The notes beneath the pieces are model-generated. The model made no database searches, was not told the DNA's origin, and saw only the letters and a list, made by a program, of their open reading frames with translations. From assembly GCA_036278735.1 (NCBI GenBank), contig DASUKM010000013.1, positions 1-45,835 on the forward strand: a DNA stretch of 45,835 nt, written 5' to 3'. Below are positions 39,166 through 45,835 of this stretch, piece by piece. The position numbers and the translations under genes were made by a program. Within the stretch, counting starts at the first letter, position 1, and every line of letters begins with the position of its first letter. Origin of the DNA: DASUKM01 sp036278735 (GTDB lineage: Bacteria > Acidobacteriota > Vicinamibacteria > Vicinamibacterales > 2-12-FULL-66-21).

Positions 39166-40502
39166 ACCGAATGCGGCGCTGGATCAAGATTCAGGCGATT
39201 GCCACGTTCGAGTTCCTCGCGGTCGTCAAGCGCCCCGGGTACCTGATCACGACCTTCGGGATGCCGGTGTTCATGGCGATCTATGCGGGGGTCGTCGCGC
39301 TGCCGGCGTACTACGCGACGCAGAAGGACCATGAGGCGGCCCTGTACGGCGTCGTCGATCGCGCCGACGTCCTGCATTTGAGCGGGGACGCGACATCCGC
39401 CCAGGGGCATCTGCCGGCGCAGCTGCGCGACGCGCTGGAAGCGGCGGGCCAGCAGGCGGCGATCCAGCGGATCGAGGAAGACGCCACGGTGACGTTCCGT
39501 CCCTTCGTATCGGAGGCGGACGCGCGGCGCGCGCTGCTCGGCCGGCGCGTGAAGGGCTATTTCGTGCTGCCTCCCGACTATCTGCGGACGGGCGCCGTCG
39601 AGAGCTATACGCCGGATGCCGTCGATCTCTCGAGCGCCGATCCGCGCGACGACCTCGGCACTCTCGTGCGCGAACGCCTCGTCGCAGGCCGCGTGGACGG
39701 CGGCGCCGCCGCGCGGATTCTGGCGCCGGTCGGCGACATGCACCGTTTTGCGGTGACGCGCACGGGCGAGGTCCGCGACGGCGGGAAGATGGCGTCGGCG
39801 GTGCGCCTGGTCGTGCCCCTCGCGTTCATGGTGCTGTTCCTGATGTCGATCCTCATGACGTCGGGGTACCTGATGCAGGGGACCGCGATCGAGAAAGAGA
39901 ACAAGGTCGTCGAGGTGCTGCTCTCGTCGGCGAACCCCGACGAAATCCTTGCGGGCAAGCTCGTGGGGCTCGGCGGCGCGGGCCTGCTGCAGATCTGCAT
40001 CTGGCTTTCGATCGTGCTGCTCGCCGGCCTGGGGATCGGTCCCATGCTGATGGCCGCCCACATCGACGTCCCGTGGACCACGATTGCGCTCGCGCTGCCG
40101 CTGTTCGTGCTCTCGTTCCTCTTTTTCGGCAGCCTGATCCTGGGGACGGGCTCGCTCGGATCCACGATGCGGGAGGCGCAGCAGCTCGCGATGGTCTGGT
40201 CGCTGACGGCCGCGTTGCCCCTCATTACCATGGGACTGCTGATCAAGGATCCGCACGGTCTGGTCGCGCGCGTGCTGACCTGGCTGCCCTTCACCTCCGG
40301 CGCGCTCGTCGTGCTGCGGTCGAGCATGGATCCGGGCGCCCTGGCCTGGTGGGAAGTCGCGGGCGCCGTGCTGGTGCTCTGCATCTCGATCTGGGGGGCG
40401 CTGCGCATGGGGGCCCGGCTGTTCCGGGTGGGGCTCCTGAACGCCGGCGCGCGTCCGAGCTGGCGCGAAGTGATCCGCCAGGCGCGCCTCGCGACCCCAT
40501 AA
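39162..40502 (+). CDS. ABC-2 exporter permease (NatB-like)
   Basis: A 446-residue permease. One helix near the N-terminus (about 20-48) is followed by an outside domain of about 160 residues and then about five helices from residue 205, the usual ABC-2/NatB layout. Family-like segments are GTAIEKENKVVEVLLSS and ILAGKLVGLGGAGLLQI. It works with the ATPase encoded just upstream, with which its start overlaps. Sodium export is the best-known role of the family but cannot be told apart from other exports by sequence. Confidence 0.92.
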   Translation: MNRMRRWIKIQAIATFEFLAVVKRPGYLITTFGMPVFMAIYAGVVALPAYYATQKDHEAALYGVVDRADVLHLSGDATSAQGHLPAQLRDALEAAGQQAAIQRIEEDATVTFRPFVSEADARRALLGRRVKGYFVLPPDYLRTGAVESYTPDAVDLSSADPRDDLGTLVRERLVAGRVDGGAAARILAPVGDMHRFAVTRTGEVRDGGKMASAVRLVVPLAFMVLFLMSILMTSGYLMQGTAIEKENKVVEVLLSSANPDEILAGKLVGLGGAGLLQICIWLSIVLLAGLGIGPMLMAAHIDVPWTTIALALPLFVLSFLFFGSLILGTGSLGSTMREAQQLAMVWSLTAALPLITMGLLIKDPHGLVARVLTWLPFTSGALVVLRSSMDPGALAWWEVAGAVLVLCISIWGALRMGARLFRVGLLNAGARPSWREVIRQARLATP

Positions 40503-40518
40503 TCCGCACGACGGACCC

Positions 40519-43014
40519 ATGAAACGACGCGTACTGCTGCTCACCTTCACCGGATGCGTGCTCGCCACGCTCACCCCTCTCGCGCAATGGACGGCCGCGC
40601 CGCCGCGGCGGATTCCGGGCCTCGACAAGGACGGAACCACGCTGCTGCCGAACGGATGGCGGATCGCGCCGGCGGGACGTCATCATCAGATTGGCGATCT
40701 GCCCCTCAGCATGCGCCCTTCGCCGGACGGCCGCTTTCTCGTCGTGGCCAACAACGGCTGGGAGAAGCCGACCCTCACCGTGTTCGATACGAAGAGCGAG
40801 GAAGTGGTCGGCCGCGCGGACGTGAGCAATGGATGGCTCGGGCTGGTCTGGGCGCCCGACGGCCAGCGCCTCTACTCGTCGGGGGCGGCCGACAACGCCG
40901 TGTATCCGTTCGACTGGCACAACGGGCGCCTCACGCCGGCCGACCCGATCGTGCTCGGGCCCCGCGAGCAGCACAAGGGGGACGCCCTCGTCCATGCCGG
41001 ATTCATCGGCGGCCTCGCCATCAGCCCGGACGGCGCGCGTCTGTTTGCCGTGCAGGTCTACGGACAGGCGGTCAGCGTCGTCGATCTCGCGAAGCGCCAG
41101 ATCGTCGCGTCGAAGGACCTGCCGGCCGAGCCGTACACCTGCCTGCTCTCGAAAGACGGCCGGACGCTGTTCGTGTCGCTGTGGGGGGGCGCGAAGGTCC
41201 TGATGTTCGACGCCCAGACGCTCGACGAGATTGCCGAGGTGCCGGTCGGCGAACATCCCAACGCGATGACGCTCGACGCGTCCGGCGCGCGGCTCTTCGT
41301 CGCGTGCGCGAACACGAACGCCGTCTGGGTGATCGACGTCGCGTCGCGGACGGCAAAGGAGCAGATCTCGGTGTCGCTCTATCCGGACGCACCGGTCGGC
41401 AGCACGCCCAACAGTCTCGCGCTCTCGCCCGACGGCAAGACGCTGCTCGTGGCGGACGCCGACAACAACACGGTGGCGGTCGCCGACGTCAGCACGCCGT
41501 GGCAGAGCCGCGTCAAAGGGTGGGTGCCGGTCGGCTGGTATCCGACCGGCGTCCTGTTCGACCGTGACGGCTCGCGCTTTTTCGTGCTCGACGGCAAAGG
41601 GCTGCTGAGTGCGCCGAACGTGCGCGGTCCGCAGCCGGGCGGGCTGCGCGTCGACGGCCAATACACGGGCAACATGTTCAAGGGGGCGCTTTCCGTCGTC
41701 CCCACGCCGACCGAGGCGATGCTGGCGCGCATGACGGCGAAGGTGCGTGCGCTGACTCCCTACACGGAAGCCGGACGCCTGGCGCCGCCGGACGCGCCGG
41801 TGGCCTCGCCGATCCCCCAGCGCGTCGGCGGCGCGTCGCCCATCCGGTACGTGTTCTACGTCATCCGCGAGAACCGCACGTACGATCAGGAACTCGGCGA
41901 CGTCGCCGCCGGCAACGGCGATCCGCGGCTCACGCTGTTCGGCGAGGACGTGACGCCGAACGGCCACGCGATCGCGTCGCAGTTCGCGCTCTTCGACAAC
42001 TTCTATGTCGACGCCGAGGTGAGCTACGACGGCCACGCGTTCTCGACCGGCGCCTACGCCACCGACTTCGTCGAGAAGATGTGGCCGATCAATTACGCCA
42101 GGCGCGGCGGCCTCTACTTGAGCGAGGGGGGCTACCGGCTCCGCAACGCCTTCGGCAACATCGCCGCGCCGCCGCAGGGCTACATCTGGGACTTCGCGAC
42201 GCGGGCGGGACTGACGGTCCGCAGCTACGGCGAGTTCGCGTCGTGGAAGACGAAAGGCGGCGAGGTGACCGCCACCGTCCCGGGCCTCGAAGGCAAAGTG
42301 TCGCCCGAGTACCCGCCGTTCGATCTCTCGATCCCCGATCAGCAGCGGGCGGACGTCTGGACGGCAGAGTTCACCAAGTTCGAGCAGTCCGGCGATCTGC
42401 CGCGGCTGTCGATCATCCGGCTGGGCAACGATCACACGTCCGGCACGTCGCCCGGCCTCCCGACGCCGCGCGCCGACATCGCCGACAACGACCTCGCGCT
42501 CGGCCGCATCGTCGAGACGATCACGCACAGCCGCTTCTGGAAGGAGTCGGCCATCTTCGTCCTCGAAGACGATGCGCAGAACGGACCGGACCACGTGGAC
42601 GCGCACCGGTCGATTCTGTACGTGATCAGTCCATTCGTGCGGCGCCACGCCGTGGACAGCACGCTCTATACGACGTCGGGTGTCCTGCGGACGATGGAAC
42701 TGATCCTCGGGCTGCCGCCGATGAGCCAGTACGACGCGTCCGCGACGCCGCTCTACAACGCCTTCCAGCCGACGCCCGACACGGCGGCGTTCACGCACCT
42801 GCCGGCGCGCGTGCCGCTCGACGAGAAGAACGATTGGCAATCGCCGGGCGCGGCGGCGTCGCTTCGGATGAATTTGCGCGAGGCGGATCTGGCGCCGGAG
42901 CTCGAGCTGAATCAGATCATCTGGCAGTCGGTACGCGGCGCCGGCGCCGTAATGCCGCCGCCGAAGCGGAGCGGCTTCGTCCATCCGCTCGCCGGCGACG
43001 ACGACGACCGATAG
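40519..43014 (+). CDS. YncE-type beta-propeller fused to phosphoesterase domain
   Basis: An 831-residue exported protein. After a signal peptide (about 1-22), residues 50-385 form a YVTN/YncE-like beta-propeller (repeats such as LSPDGKTLLVADADNNTVAV). Residues 440-760 match the phosphoesterase/alkaline-phosphatase-like family (PF04185 type): YVFYVIRENRTYDQELGD at its start, DNFYVDAEVSYDGHAFST, and IFVLEDDAQNGPDHVDAHRS with the metal-binding Asp/His. It probably cleaves phosphate esters or phospholipids outside the cell. This domain pair is common in acidobacteria. It starts 16 bp after the exporter genes and may share their transcript; CATAAT at 40499-40504 is a weak internal -10. Confidence 0.9.
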   Translation: MKRRVLLLTFTGCVLATLTPLAQWTAAPPRRIPGLDKDGTTLLPNGWRIAPAGRHHQIGDLPLSMRPSPDGRFLVVANNGWEKPTLTVFDTKSEEVVGRADVSNGWLGLVWAPDGQRLYSSGAADNAVYPFDWHNGRLTPADPIVLGPREQHKGDALVHAGFIGGLAISPDGARLFAVQVYGQAVSVVDLAKRQIVASKDLPAEPYTCLLSKDGRTLFVSLWGGAKVLMFDAQTLDEIAEVPVGEHPNAMTLDASGARLFVACANTNAVWVIDVASRTAKEQISVSLYPDAPVGSTPNSLALSPDGKTLLVADADNNTVAVADVSTPWQSRVKGWVPVGWYPTGVLFDRDGSRFFVLDGKGLLSAPNVRGPQPGGLRVDGQYTGNMFKGALSVVPTPTEAMLARMTAKVRALTPYTEAGRLAPPDAPVASPIPQRVGGASPIRYVFYVIRENRTYDQELGDVAAGNGDPRLTLFGEDVTPNGHAIASQFALFDNFYVDAEVSYDGHAFSTGAYATDFVEKMWPINYARRGGLYLSEGGYRLRNAFGNIAAPPQGYIWDFATRAGLTVRSYGEFASWKTKGGEVTATVPGLEGKVSPEYPPFDLSIPDQQRADVWTAEFTKFEQSGDLPRLSIIRLGNDHTSGTSPGLPTPRADIADNDLALGRIVETITHSRFWKESAIFVLEDDAQNGPDHVDAHRSILYVISPFVRRHAVDSTLYTTSGVLRTMELILGLPPMSQYDASATPLYNAFQPTPDTAAFTHLPARVPLDEKNDWQSPGAAASLRMNLREADLAPELELNQIIWQSVRGAGAVMPPPKRSGFVHPLAGDDDDR

Positions 43015-43050
43015 GCCTAGGGCAACCAACGCCCCGATCACCGCGCAGCT

Positions 43051-43076
43051 GCGGTTCAGCAGGAAGGGCTGACCGC
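43051..43076. terminator. Hairpin between convergent genes, shared 12-mer
   Basis: Stems GCGGT/ACCGC and CAGC/GCTG with a one-base bulge and an AGGAAGG loop. It holds GAAGGGCTGACC (43063-43074), the same 12-mer as in the hairpin at 22566. It sits between convergent genes, directly before the heptamer units. Confidence 0.55.
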
Positions 43077-43083
43077 ACTGGCC

Positions 43084-43104
43084 AACTGGCAACTGGCAAC
43101 TGGA
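43084..43104. repeat. CTGG-core heptamer array, 3 copies
   Basis: AACTGGC, AACTGGC, AACTGGA, contiguous and ending at the stop codon of the minus-strand flavoprotein gene. A fourth, shifted copy (CACTGGC) lies at 43076-43082. Confidence 0.7.
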
Positions 43105-44205
43105 TTACGCCGCGCGTTCGCCGCGCAGGAACCAGCGGTCGAGCACCACACGCCGCGTGAACGCCGCCGACGAGAGCAGCAGACGTCCGAGCGGCGGCAC
43201 GGCCGCGCGCGGAATCCAGGATGTCGGTCCGCCGTCGGCGGGCACGTGCGTGCTGAGGGTCGAGGCGTACGGCATCAGGTCGTCGCGGCCGTAGCGACCG
43301 TTCGCGGCGACGAGCGTCCCGGCGGCGAGCAGCGCGGACTCGACGGCAGGCCGGATCCCTTCGCCGCTCTCCCGATAGGCGAGTCCCGCGGCATCTCCAA
43401 CCAGCAGCAGCCCGTCGTCGACCGGCGGGGTCGGCGAGGCTCCCGCCAGCAGGTAGGCGTGGCCGCGCCAGGTCGCGCGGAGCGCCTCGGCGGGCGCGCG
43501 GCCGGACTCGGCGAGCCAGGCCATGAACGCGCGGATGTGCGCGGGGAAGGCGTGCTGATCGCGTCGGCCGAGCCCGACGTTCAGAAAGGCGCCCTTGCGG
43601 ACGCACCAGCCGTAGCCCTCGAGGTCGCGGCAGAAGTACAGCTCCGGCATGTCGCTCGCGACGGTGCAGGAGTCGGGGTCGGTCAGCGGCAGTTCAGCCT
43701 CCTGCGCGACCACGAGCATGCGCTCCCGAGGCGTCCCGCGCCGTTGCCGTGCGACGGGGCAGAAGTGGCCGCCCGCTCCGACGACCACGCGCGCCGCGAT
43801 GGTGTCGTTCGCGATCCACCCGTCGCCGTCGCGCCGAAGCGACGCGAGCGGTGTGCGGGGCAGAACGCGGGCGCCCGATCGGCGGAGCAGGAAGTGATCG
43901 AACTCGCACCGGCGGATCCCGTGGCTGATCGGCTCGGTGTAGCGCGTCTCGATCGGCCGGCCGGCGATCACGCTCGTGCGGAACCCGTGGAAGTCCTGCA
44001 TGACGAGGCCGGCCGCGCGATACGCGGCGGGATCGAGCTGGAGCGCGCGCAGCACGGACGGGGTAATCCAGCCGGCGCACACCTTGTCGCGCGGAAACGC
44101 GGCGCGATCGAGCACGAGCACGTCCGCGCCGGCACGCTGCAGCGCCCACGCGCACGTCGACCCCGCGGGGCCCCCGCCGACGATCAGAACGTCGCAGCGC
44201 TGCAC
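43105..44205 (-). CDS. Geranylgeranyl-reductase-family FAD oxidoreductase
   Basis: A 366-residue flavoprotein. The FAD-binding GGGPAGS is at residues 10-16 and the second motif GDAAGLAYRESGEGIRPAVESALLAA near 270 is typical of geranylgeranyl reductase-like proteins, which reduce double bonds in isoprenoid or lipid substrates. The GTG start has GGAGG four bases upstream and lies 22 nt inside the end of the fatty-acyl-phospholipid methyltransferase gene. The overlap suggests joint action on lipids, such as reduction linked to methylation of acyl chains, as seen for some lipid-modifying flavoprotein/methyltransferase pairs; this is inference. Confidence 0.87.
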   Translation of the reverse strand: MQRCDVLIVGGGPAGSTCAWALQRAGADVLVLDRAAFPRDKVCAGWITPSVLRALQLDPAAYRAAGLVMQDFHGFRTSVIAGRPIETRYTEPISHGIRRCEFDHFLLRRSGARVLPRTPLASLRRDGDGWIANDTIAARVVVGAGGHFCPVARQRRGTPRERMLVVAQEAELPLTDPDSCTVASDMPELYFCRDLEGYGWCVRKGAFLNVGLGRRDQHAFPAHIRAFMAWLAESGRAPAEALRATWRGHAYLLAGASPTPPVDDGLLLVGDAAGLAYRESGEGIRPAVESALLAAGTLVAANGRYGRDDLMPYASTLSTHVPADGGPTSWIPRAAVPPLGRLLLSSAAFTRRVVLDRWFLRGERAA

Positions 44206-45506
44206 GCCGCCTCCGTGTCGCCGCCGGACGGCCGTGGCGGCACCGTGCCGAACGCGTCGCGGCGCGTCCAGTACGGCGGCGTCGCGGTCGCGGGGGCGAA
44301 GACCACCTGAAAGAGCTGAAGCGTCCCTGTGACGAAGGCCGCCTCCGAACCCGCCAGATAGAGGTGCCAGGCACGGAAGAACGGCTCGCCGAACAGATCC
44401 TTCACCTGCCGTTCCGCGGACTCGAAGCGGGTGCGCCAGTGGTGCAGCGTTTGCGCGTAGTGGAGGCGGAGGTTCTCGACGTCGTGCACCGTCAGGTCCG
44501 CGCGCTCGAACACGGGGCGCTGCAGCTCCGACAGCGCAGGGGGGTGCGCGCCGGGGAAGATCCGCCGGCGGATCCAGGCGTTGAGCGGCCGCGGGCGATC
44601 ACGGCCGATGAAGTGGAGCAGGCCCCGCCCGTGGGCCGGGTGCAGCGTGCGGCGGATGACGTCGGCCAAGGTCGGATAGTGGCGCCGCCCGACGTGCTCC
44701 AGCATGCCGACCGAGACGAACACGTCGAACGTGCCGGCCGCCGTGCGATAGTCCCCCTCGAGGAACTCGACGCGGTCCGCGAGCCCCTCGCGCGCCGCGC
44801 GGTCGCGCGCGTAGGCGAGCTGCTCGCGCGAGATATTGTAGGCCGTCACGCGCACGCCGTAGCTCCGCGCCATGTGCAGCGCGAGCGCCCCCCAGCCGCA
44901 GCCGGCTTCGAGCACTCGCTCGCCAGGCTGGAGGCGCAGCTTGCGGCAGACGAGATCCATCTTGGCGACCTGCGCGTCCTCCAGCGTCGCGCCGCGCTGC
45001 GGGAAGTACGCGCATGTGTACACGAGCTGGTCGTCGAGCCACAGACGATAGAAATCATTGCCGAGATCGTAGTGGTGGTGCACGTTGCCGGCGGCCGCGC
45101 GCCGCGTGTTGGCGTGCGGAAATCGCAGCGCGAGCCACTCGCGAAGCGAGAGCCGCTCCGACGCCGGCAACCGGCTGATCGCTTCGGCCACCCGTTCGAG
45201 ATCCCCCTCCACCTCGAGCCGGGCCGACATGTAGTCTTCGCCGAACCGCAGATCGGGATTGAACGCCATGCCGAAGAGCGCGCGGCGGTTCCTCGCGGTG
45301 ATCGTGGCGACCGGCGAGACGTCAGACGGCCAGATCGACGAACCGTCCCACAGCTCGAAGCGCAGGCCGACCGGCTCGAGCAGCCGCTGCAATCGATCGC
45401 CGATGAAGCGATCCACCCACGTGATCACGGCAGGCGTGGCCGCCGAGGGTACGTCGCGCGCGAGGGACCAGCCGGCGCGCTCCGGCAGAAGGAGTCCGTT
45501 CGACAC
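44184..45506 (-). CDS. Cyclopropane-fatty-acyl-phospholipid synthase-type methyltransferase
   Basis: A 440-residue SAM-dependent methyltransferase. The N-terminal lipid-contact domain is followed by HHHYDLGNDFYRLWLD, the SAM motif VLEAGCGWGALALHMA and VSVGMLEHVG. These are hallmarks of enzymes that add a methylene or methyl group to double bonds of membrane acyl chains. I chose the GTG at 45506, with AGGAAGG five bases upstream; the frame further up is Arg-rich. It is the first gene of a two-gene unit with the FAD oxidoreductase. Confidence 0.92.
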   Translation of the reverse strand: MSNGLLLPERAGWSLARDVPSAATPAVITWVDRFIGDRLQRLLEPVGLRFELWDGSSIWPSDVSPVATITARNRRALFGMAFNPDLRFGEDYMSARLEVEGDLERVAEAISRLPASERLSLREWLALRFPHANTRRAAAGNVHHHYDLGNDFYRLWLDDQLVYTCAYFPQRGATLEDAQVAKMDLVCRKLRLQPGERVLEAGCGWGALALHMARSYGVRVTAYNISREQLAYARDRAAREGLADRVEFLEGDYRTAAGTFDVFVSVGMLEHVGRRHYPTLADVIRRTLHPAHGRGLLHFIGRDRPRPLNAWIRRRIFPGAHPPALSELQRPVFERADLTVHDVENLRLHYAQTLHHWRTRFESAERQVKDLFGEPFFRAWHLYLAGSEAAFVTGTLQLFQVVFAPATATPPYWTRRDAFGTVPPRPSGGDTEAACSAATF

Positions 45507-45580
45507 GTTCGCCTTCCTGATTGAATGTCGCAGCTCGTCGCTGCTGCGGCCCTGGGGAGGGGCCGCCCCGTCCGCCCCGA

Positions 45581-45603
45581 CCGGTAAATATTGCATAAAC
45601 CGG
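45581..45603 (-). promoter_or_regulatory. AT-rich inverted repeat, possible promoter region
   Basis: An AT-rich core (TAAATATTGCATAAA) lies between CCGGT and ACCGG-like ends, about 80 bp upstream of the methyltransferase start. It is the most AT-rich spot in this gap and could hold the promoter or an operator. The rest of 45507-45673 shows nothing else apart from a degenerate repeat copy from 45641. Confidence 0.4.
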
Positions 45604-45673
45604 GCCGCGATGCGCAACACACCGACACGGAAGGCGCGGAGTCGATCCGTGGCGTTCCACGCACGCCGGGGCC

Positions 45674-45835
45674 GGCGTTCCGTGCGATCCGTGGCCTTCC
45701 AGGCACGCCGCGGCCGGCGTTCCGTGCGATCCGTGCGATCCGTGGCCTTCCAGGCACGCCGCGGCCGGCGTTCCGTGCGATCCGTGGCCTTCCAGGCACG
45801 CCGCGGCCGGCGTTCCGTGCGATCCGTGCGATCCG
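45674..45835. repeat. Tandem minisatellite, alternating 42- and 51-bp units
   Basis: Units begin at 45674 (42 bp), 45716 (51 bp), 45767 (42 bp) and 45809 (cut by the window end). The 51-bp form has an extra GCGATCCGT, itself a duplicate of the adjacent 9 bp. A degenerate unit precedes at 45641-45673. Both lengths are multiples of three, so a minus-strand frame stays open through the array, giving 14/17-residue Arg/Ala/Gly repeats; that frame has no clear start signal and I do not call it a gene. Confidence 0.85.

Noticed and set aside
40291..43092. 933-residue open frame opposite the YncE-phosphoesterase gene
   Set aside because: Antisense shadow of a gene with clear family motifs; no domain and no start signal.
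44362..44375. AGGTGCCAGGCAC match to the narJ inverted-repeat arm inside the methyltransferase gene
   Set aside because: A 13-bp match that encodes the conserved AWHLY segment of the family, with no partner arm; most likely chance.
45425..45799. 124-residue minus-strand frame through the 42/51-bp array
   Set aside because: It overlaps the methyltransferase start in another frame, lacks a ribosome site and consists of repeats; treated as repeat DNA unless sequence beyond the window shows otherwise.

Overview
The window is about 45.8 kb of very GC-rich bacterial chromosome with many GTG and TTG starts, short gaps and frequent 4-nt start/stop overlaps. The gene content suggests an acidobacterium, probably a soil Vicinamibacteria-like lineage: a fused transaldolase/phosphoglucose isomerase, secreted BNR-repeat proteins, a reaction-centre-type diheme cytochrome and a YncE/phosphoesterase fusion. 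That placement is inference from gene content; there is no rRNA marker. I see no tRNA, rRNA, CRISPR array, insertion sequence or prophage gene.

Region 1 (1-2390): a palindromic repeat element, then two divergent alpha/beta hydrolases. Region 2 (2407-18788) is an unbroken minus-strand run. Read 5' to 3' it encodes transaldolase/PGI, gluconokinase, 6-phosphogluconolactonase, a hemerythrin-like di-iron protein, a tail-anchored cytochrome c, NarG, NarH, NarJ, NarI, a Rieske protein, a cytochrome b fused to cytochrome c, a glycogen-debranching-type glucosidase and a VKOR-like protein. The core is a nitrate respiration locus with its own bc-type quinol:cytochrome c oxidoreductase. A perfect 20-bp inverted repeat encodes the C-terminus of NarJ.

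Region 3 (19003-22423, plus strand): a cysteine-rich PAS-LuxR regulator, a DUF488 protein, a cupin and a large secreted protein of unknown function. Region 4 (22599-26951, minus): a TMEM175-like channel, a 1049-residue BNR-repeat secreted protein and a DUF2585 membrane protein. Region 5 (27047-34371): an SRPBCC protein, a zinc alcohol dehydrogenase, DoxX, a TlpA-like thioredoxin with a Cys-rich tail, an orphan ABC ATPase coupled to an MFS carrier, and an exported amidase.

Region 6 (34514-43014, plus): a diheme cytochrome fusion, a tiny acidic/basic ORF, a phosphoribosyltransferase, an exported M48 metallopeptidase, a two-gene ABC-2 exporter and a YncE-phosphoesterase fusion. Region 7 (43105-45506, minus): a cyclopropane-fatty-acyl-phospholipid synthase-type methyltransferase and a geranylgeranyl-reductase-family flavoprotein, preceded by a 42/51-bp tandem array that runs off the window.

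Several intergenic regions hold related structure: 7-bp tandem arrays whose units share the core CTGG (22467-22564, 34383-34456, 43084-43104), two of them next to hairpins that share the 12-mer GAAGGGCTGACC. This looks like one family of intergenic repeat elements.
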